NCBI GenBank assembly: GCA_947040495.1
Contig: CAMRBQ010000002.1
Location: forward strand, 37,120-101,119
Length of the DNA stretch: 64,000 bases
Source: an uncultured Spirochaetia bacterium
Lineage (GTDB): Bacteria > Spirochaetota > Brachyspiria > Brachyspirales > Brachyspiraceae
Direction of reading: 5' to 3'
Shown: one piece after another, positions 63,078-64,000 of the stretch
Layout: every line of letters starts with the position of its first letter
Position numbering within the stretch: position 1 is the stretch's first letter
Notes under the pieces: model-generated
The model's input: the letters and a program-made list of their open reading frames with translations, nothing else
The model's database searches: none
What the model was told of the DNA's origin: nothing
Translations under genes and position numbers: made by a program

Positions 63078-64000
63078 ATCTTTTCATTAAAAGAACATAC
63101 ATATCATAATATTCGGATTCGGCAAATTCTTTAATTTTTTCTTCAGGCAAATCATTGAGAAGGCTATCAAAATATGTTAGTATTTTTCTTACATGTAGCC
63201 TGTCATTAGTGCTGATAGCTAATTGAGGATTGTTTCCAATATCATCTATAGAAAGATATTCTTCTCTTTTGAATAAAACTACAGCATTGTCTAAATCCTG
63301 TTGTGTTATAGTTCCGTCAAAATCATCGGCATCATCTCTTGTATTATAATAATTTTCAAGCATTTTATCTTCTGTTTCCTTATCAATATTTCCAGAATAT
63401 TCACTTTCATTTAATATTGGTTCAAAGTCATCAAGGTTTATATTATTTTTTGTATTAGTTTCATTTATTTCTTCAAAAATTTCATTAATGCTATCAGAGT
63501 CTAGGTTTTCCATATCCATATTTTCTTCAGTTAGACCTATTTCTTTATTTACTTCTTCGGTATCTAATGCCTCTTCGGTATCTAATGATATAGGCTCAGT
63601 GATATGATTGATTCCCAAAATAGATTCTAAATTTTTACCATCTATTTTTATTACAGAGATATTTGCTAGTACATCCTCAGTGATTTGTCTATCTAAATCT
63701 TGCAATTCTTCAATCGTTAGTGTGGAAGTAGCATGCTGTAGTATATGATCATCAGCATATTCTATATTATTTATATGCTCTAATGTCTTTTCTATATCAT
63801 CATTTTTGCCCAAAATATCTTCTATTTTATCTTTATCTAAATGATATGTATTTTCAATCATTTCTTCATCTATATTTTCTAAAAACGTATTCATAGATTC
63901 TAGTTCATCTGATAGAGCTTCTTCTGTATCAGAATCACTCATGTTATCTACATCATCTAAATTGATACTCTCTACATCATCTAAATTGATACTCTCTACA
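63067..64000 (-). CDS. Acidic repeat protein, start outside the window
   Basis: The frame is open from 64000 downwards, so more protein lies beyond the edge; an ATG at 63942 is internal. At least 311 residues, very rich in Asp, Glu, Asn and Ile. The upstream part has tandem VESINLDD octads (63946-64000); further on are DTEEALDTEE repeats. A C-terminal 45-residue domain (LHVRKILTYFDSLLNDLPEEKIKEFAESEYYD, split here by charged residues) is the only globular-looking part. It overlaps the next gene by 11 bases. Function unknown; a scaffold or partner for the Lys-rich tail protein is an inference. Confidence 0.6.
   Translation of the reverse strand, partial: VESINLDDVESINLDDVDNMSDSDTEEALSDELESMNTFLENIDEEMIENTYHLDKDKIEDILGKNDDIEKTLEHINNIEYADDHILQHATSTLTIEELQDLDRQITEDVLANISVIKIDGKNLESILGINHITEPISLDTEEALDTEEVNKEIGLTEENMDMENLDSDSINEIFEEINETNTKNNINLDDFEPILNESEYSGNIDKETEDKMLENYYNTRDDADDFDGTITQQDLDNAVVLFKREEYLSIDDIGNNPQLAISTNDRLHVRKILTYFDSLLNDLPEEKIKEFAESEYYDMYVLLMKRFGV
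63946..64000. repeat. 24-bp tandem repeats at the right edge
   Basis: Two full units coding VESINLDD (plus-strand unit ATCATCTAAATTGATACTCTCTAC, given here in shorter pieces: ATCATCTAAATTGATACTC then TCTAC) and part of a third. They run into the window edge, so copy number is not known. Confidence 0.85.

Overview
The window comes from an AT-rich (roughly 30% G+C) bacterium of the spirochaete phylum. The main evidence is the 16S rRNA gene at 4527-6031, which carries the spirochaete-like 5' stretch TTTTAAGCATGCAAGTCGAG. A FliD filament-cap gene, sigma-28-type promoters in front of chemoreceptor genes and TpLRR/BspA-type surface lipoproteins agree with this. I could not match it to a named genus by eye. 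A Brachyspira/Brevinema-like or uncultured host-associated lineage is an inference only. Energy and carbon genes fit an anaerobe: PPi-dependent phosphofructokinase, RnfB, tyrosine phenol-lyase, glycogen enzymes and corrinoid salvage.

Layout. 1-4045: 3' end of recJ, a Xer recombinase and a complete biotin ECF transporter (bioY-bioM-bioN). 4267-6131: a self-contained 16S rRNA unit with promoter, leader hairpins, processing stem and terminator, and no 23S or 5S behind it. 6237-10167: a lipoprotein behind a promoter/operator-like palindrome, a decayed outer-membrane barrel gene, and PPi-phosphofructokinase. 10218-21537: asd, a sigma-28-driven chemoreceptor with an unusual C-terminal domain, orphan rnfB, a DUF4384-like exported protein with parB, an ispH-ubiA fusion, rpmB, galM, a STAS protein and YggT. 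21541-25840: one corrinoid salvage/uptake operon (cobS-cobC-btuF-btuC-btuD). 26080-34023: tyrosine phenol-lyase with an NSS amino-acid transporter behind a strong promoter and a 300-nt leader, and an operon of a corrinoid/Fe-S RdhA-like protein, an Fe-S flavoprotein and NhaC. 34246-38183: an LRR lipoprotein cassette between duplicated intergenic DNA, then a response regulator-galT-like-glgA operon. 38227-43802: a RadC-like protein flanked by short direct repeats, metY, and a sugar ABC transporter (binding protein and two permeases, no ATPase).

43846-50611: rplI-dnaB, glgP, a YedE-type transporter and an HATPase-like protein. 50789-59926: fliD, a small lipoprotein, tRNA-Leu(CAA), a receiver-domain protein, cvpA, two tandem paralogous chemoreceptors with multi-helix membrane sensors, and ruvA. 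59932-64000: an HMA metal-binding protein and a three-gene operon made of an acidic repeat protein (cut by the window edge), an unrecognised protein and a DUF115/Maf-like protein.

Functional links. Glycogen and hexose handling is spread over GlgA, GlgP, the GalT-like enzyme, GalM, the sugar ABC transporter and PPi-PFK. Corrinoid salvage (21.5-25.8 kb) could supply the cofactor for the RdhA-like protein (32.8-34 kb). Tyrosine breakdown is paired with a Na+-coupled symporter, with a Na+/H+ antiporter nearby. Motility and chemotaxis genes (fliD and three chemoreceptors) share sigma-28-like promoter elements. The least conventional items are the IspH-UbiA fusion, the corrinoid/flavoprotein/antiporter operon, the chemoreceptor with a C-terminal globular domain, the TPL leader and the repeat-flanked RadC gene.
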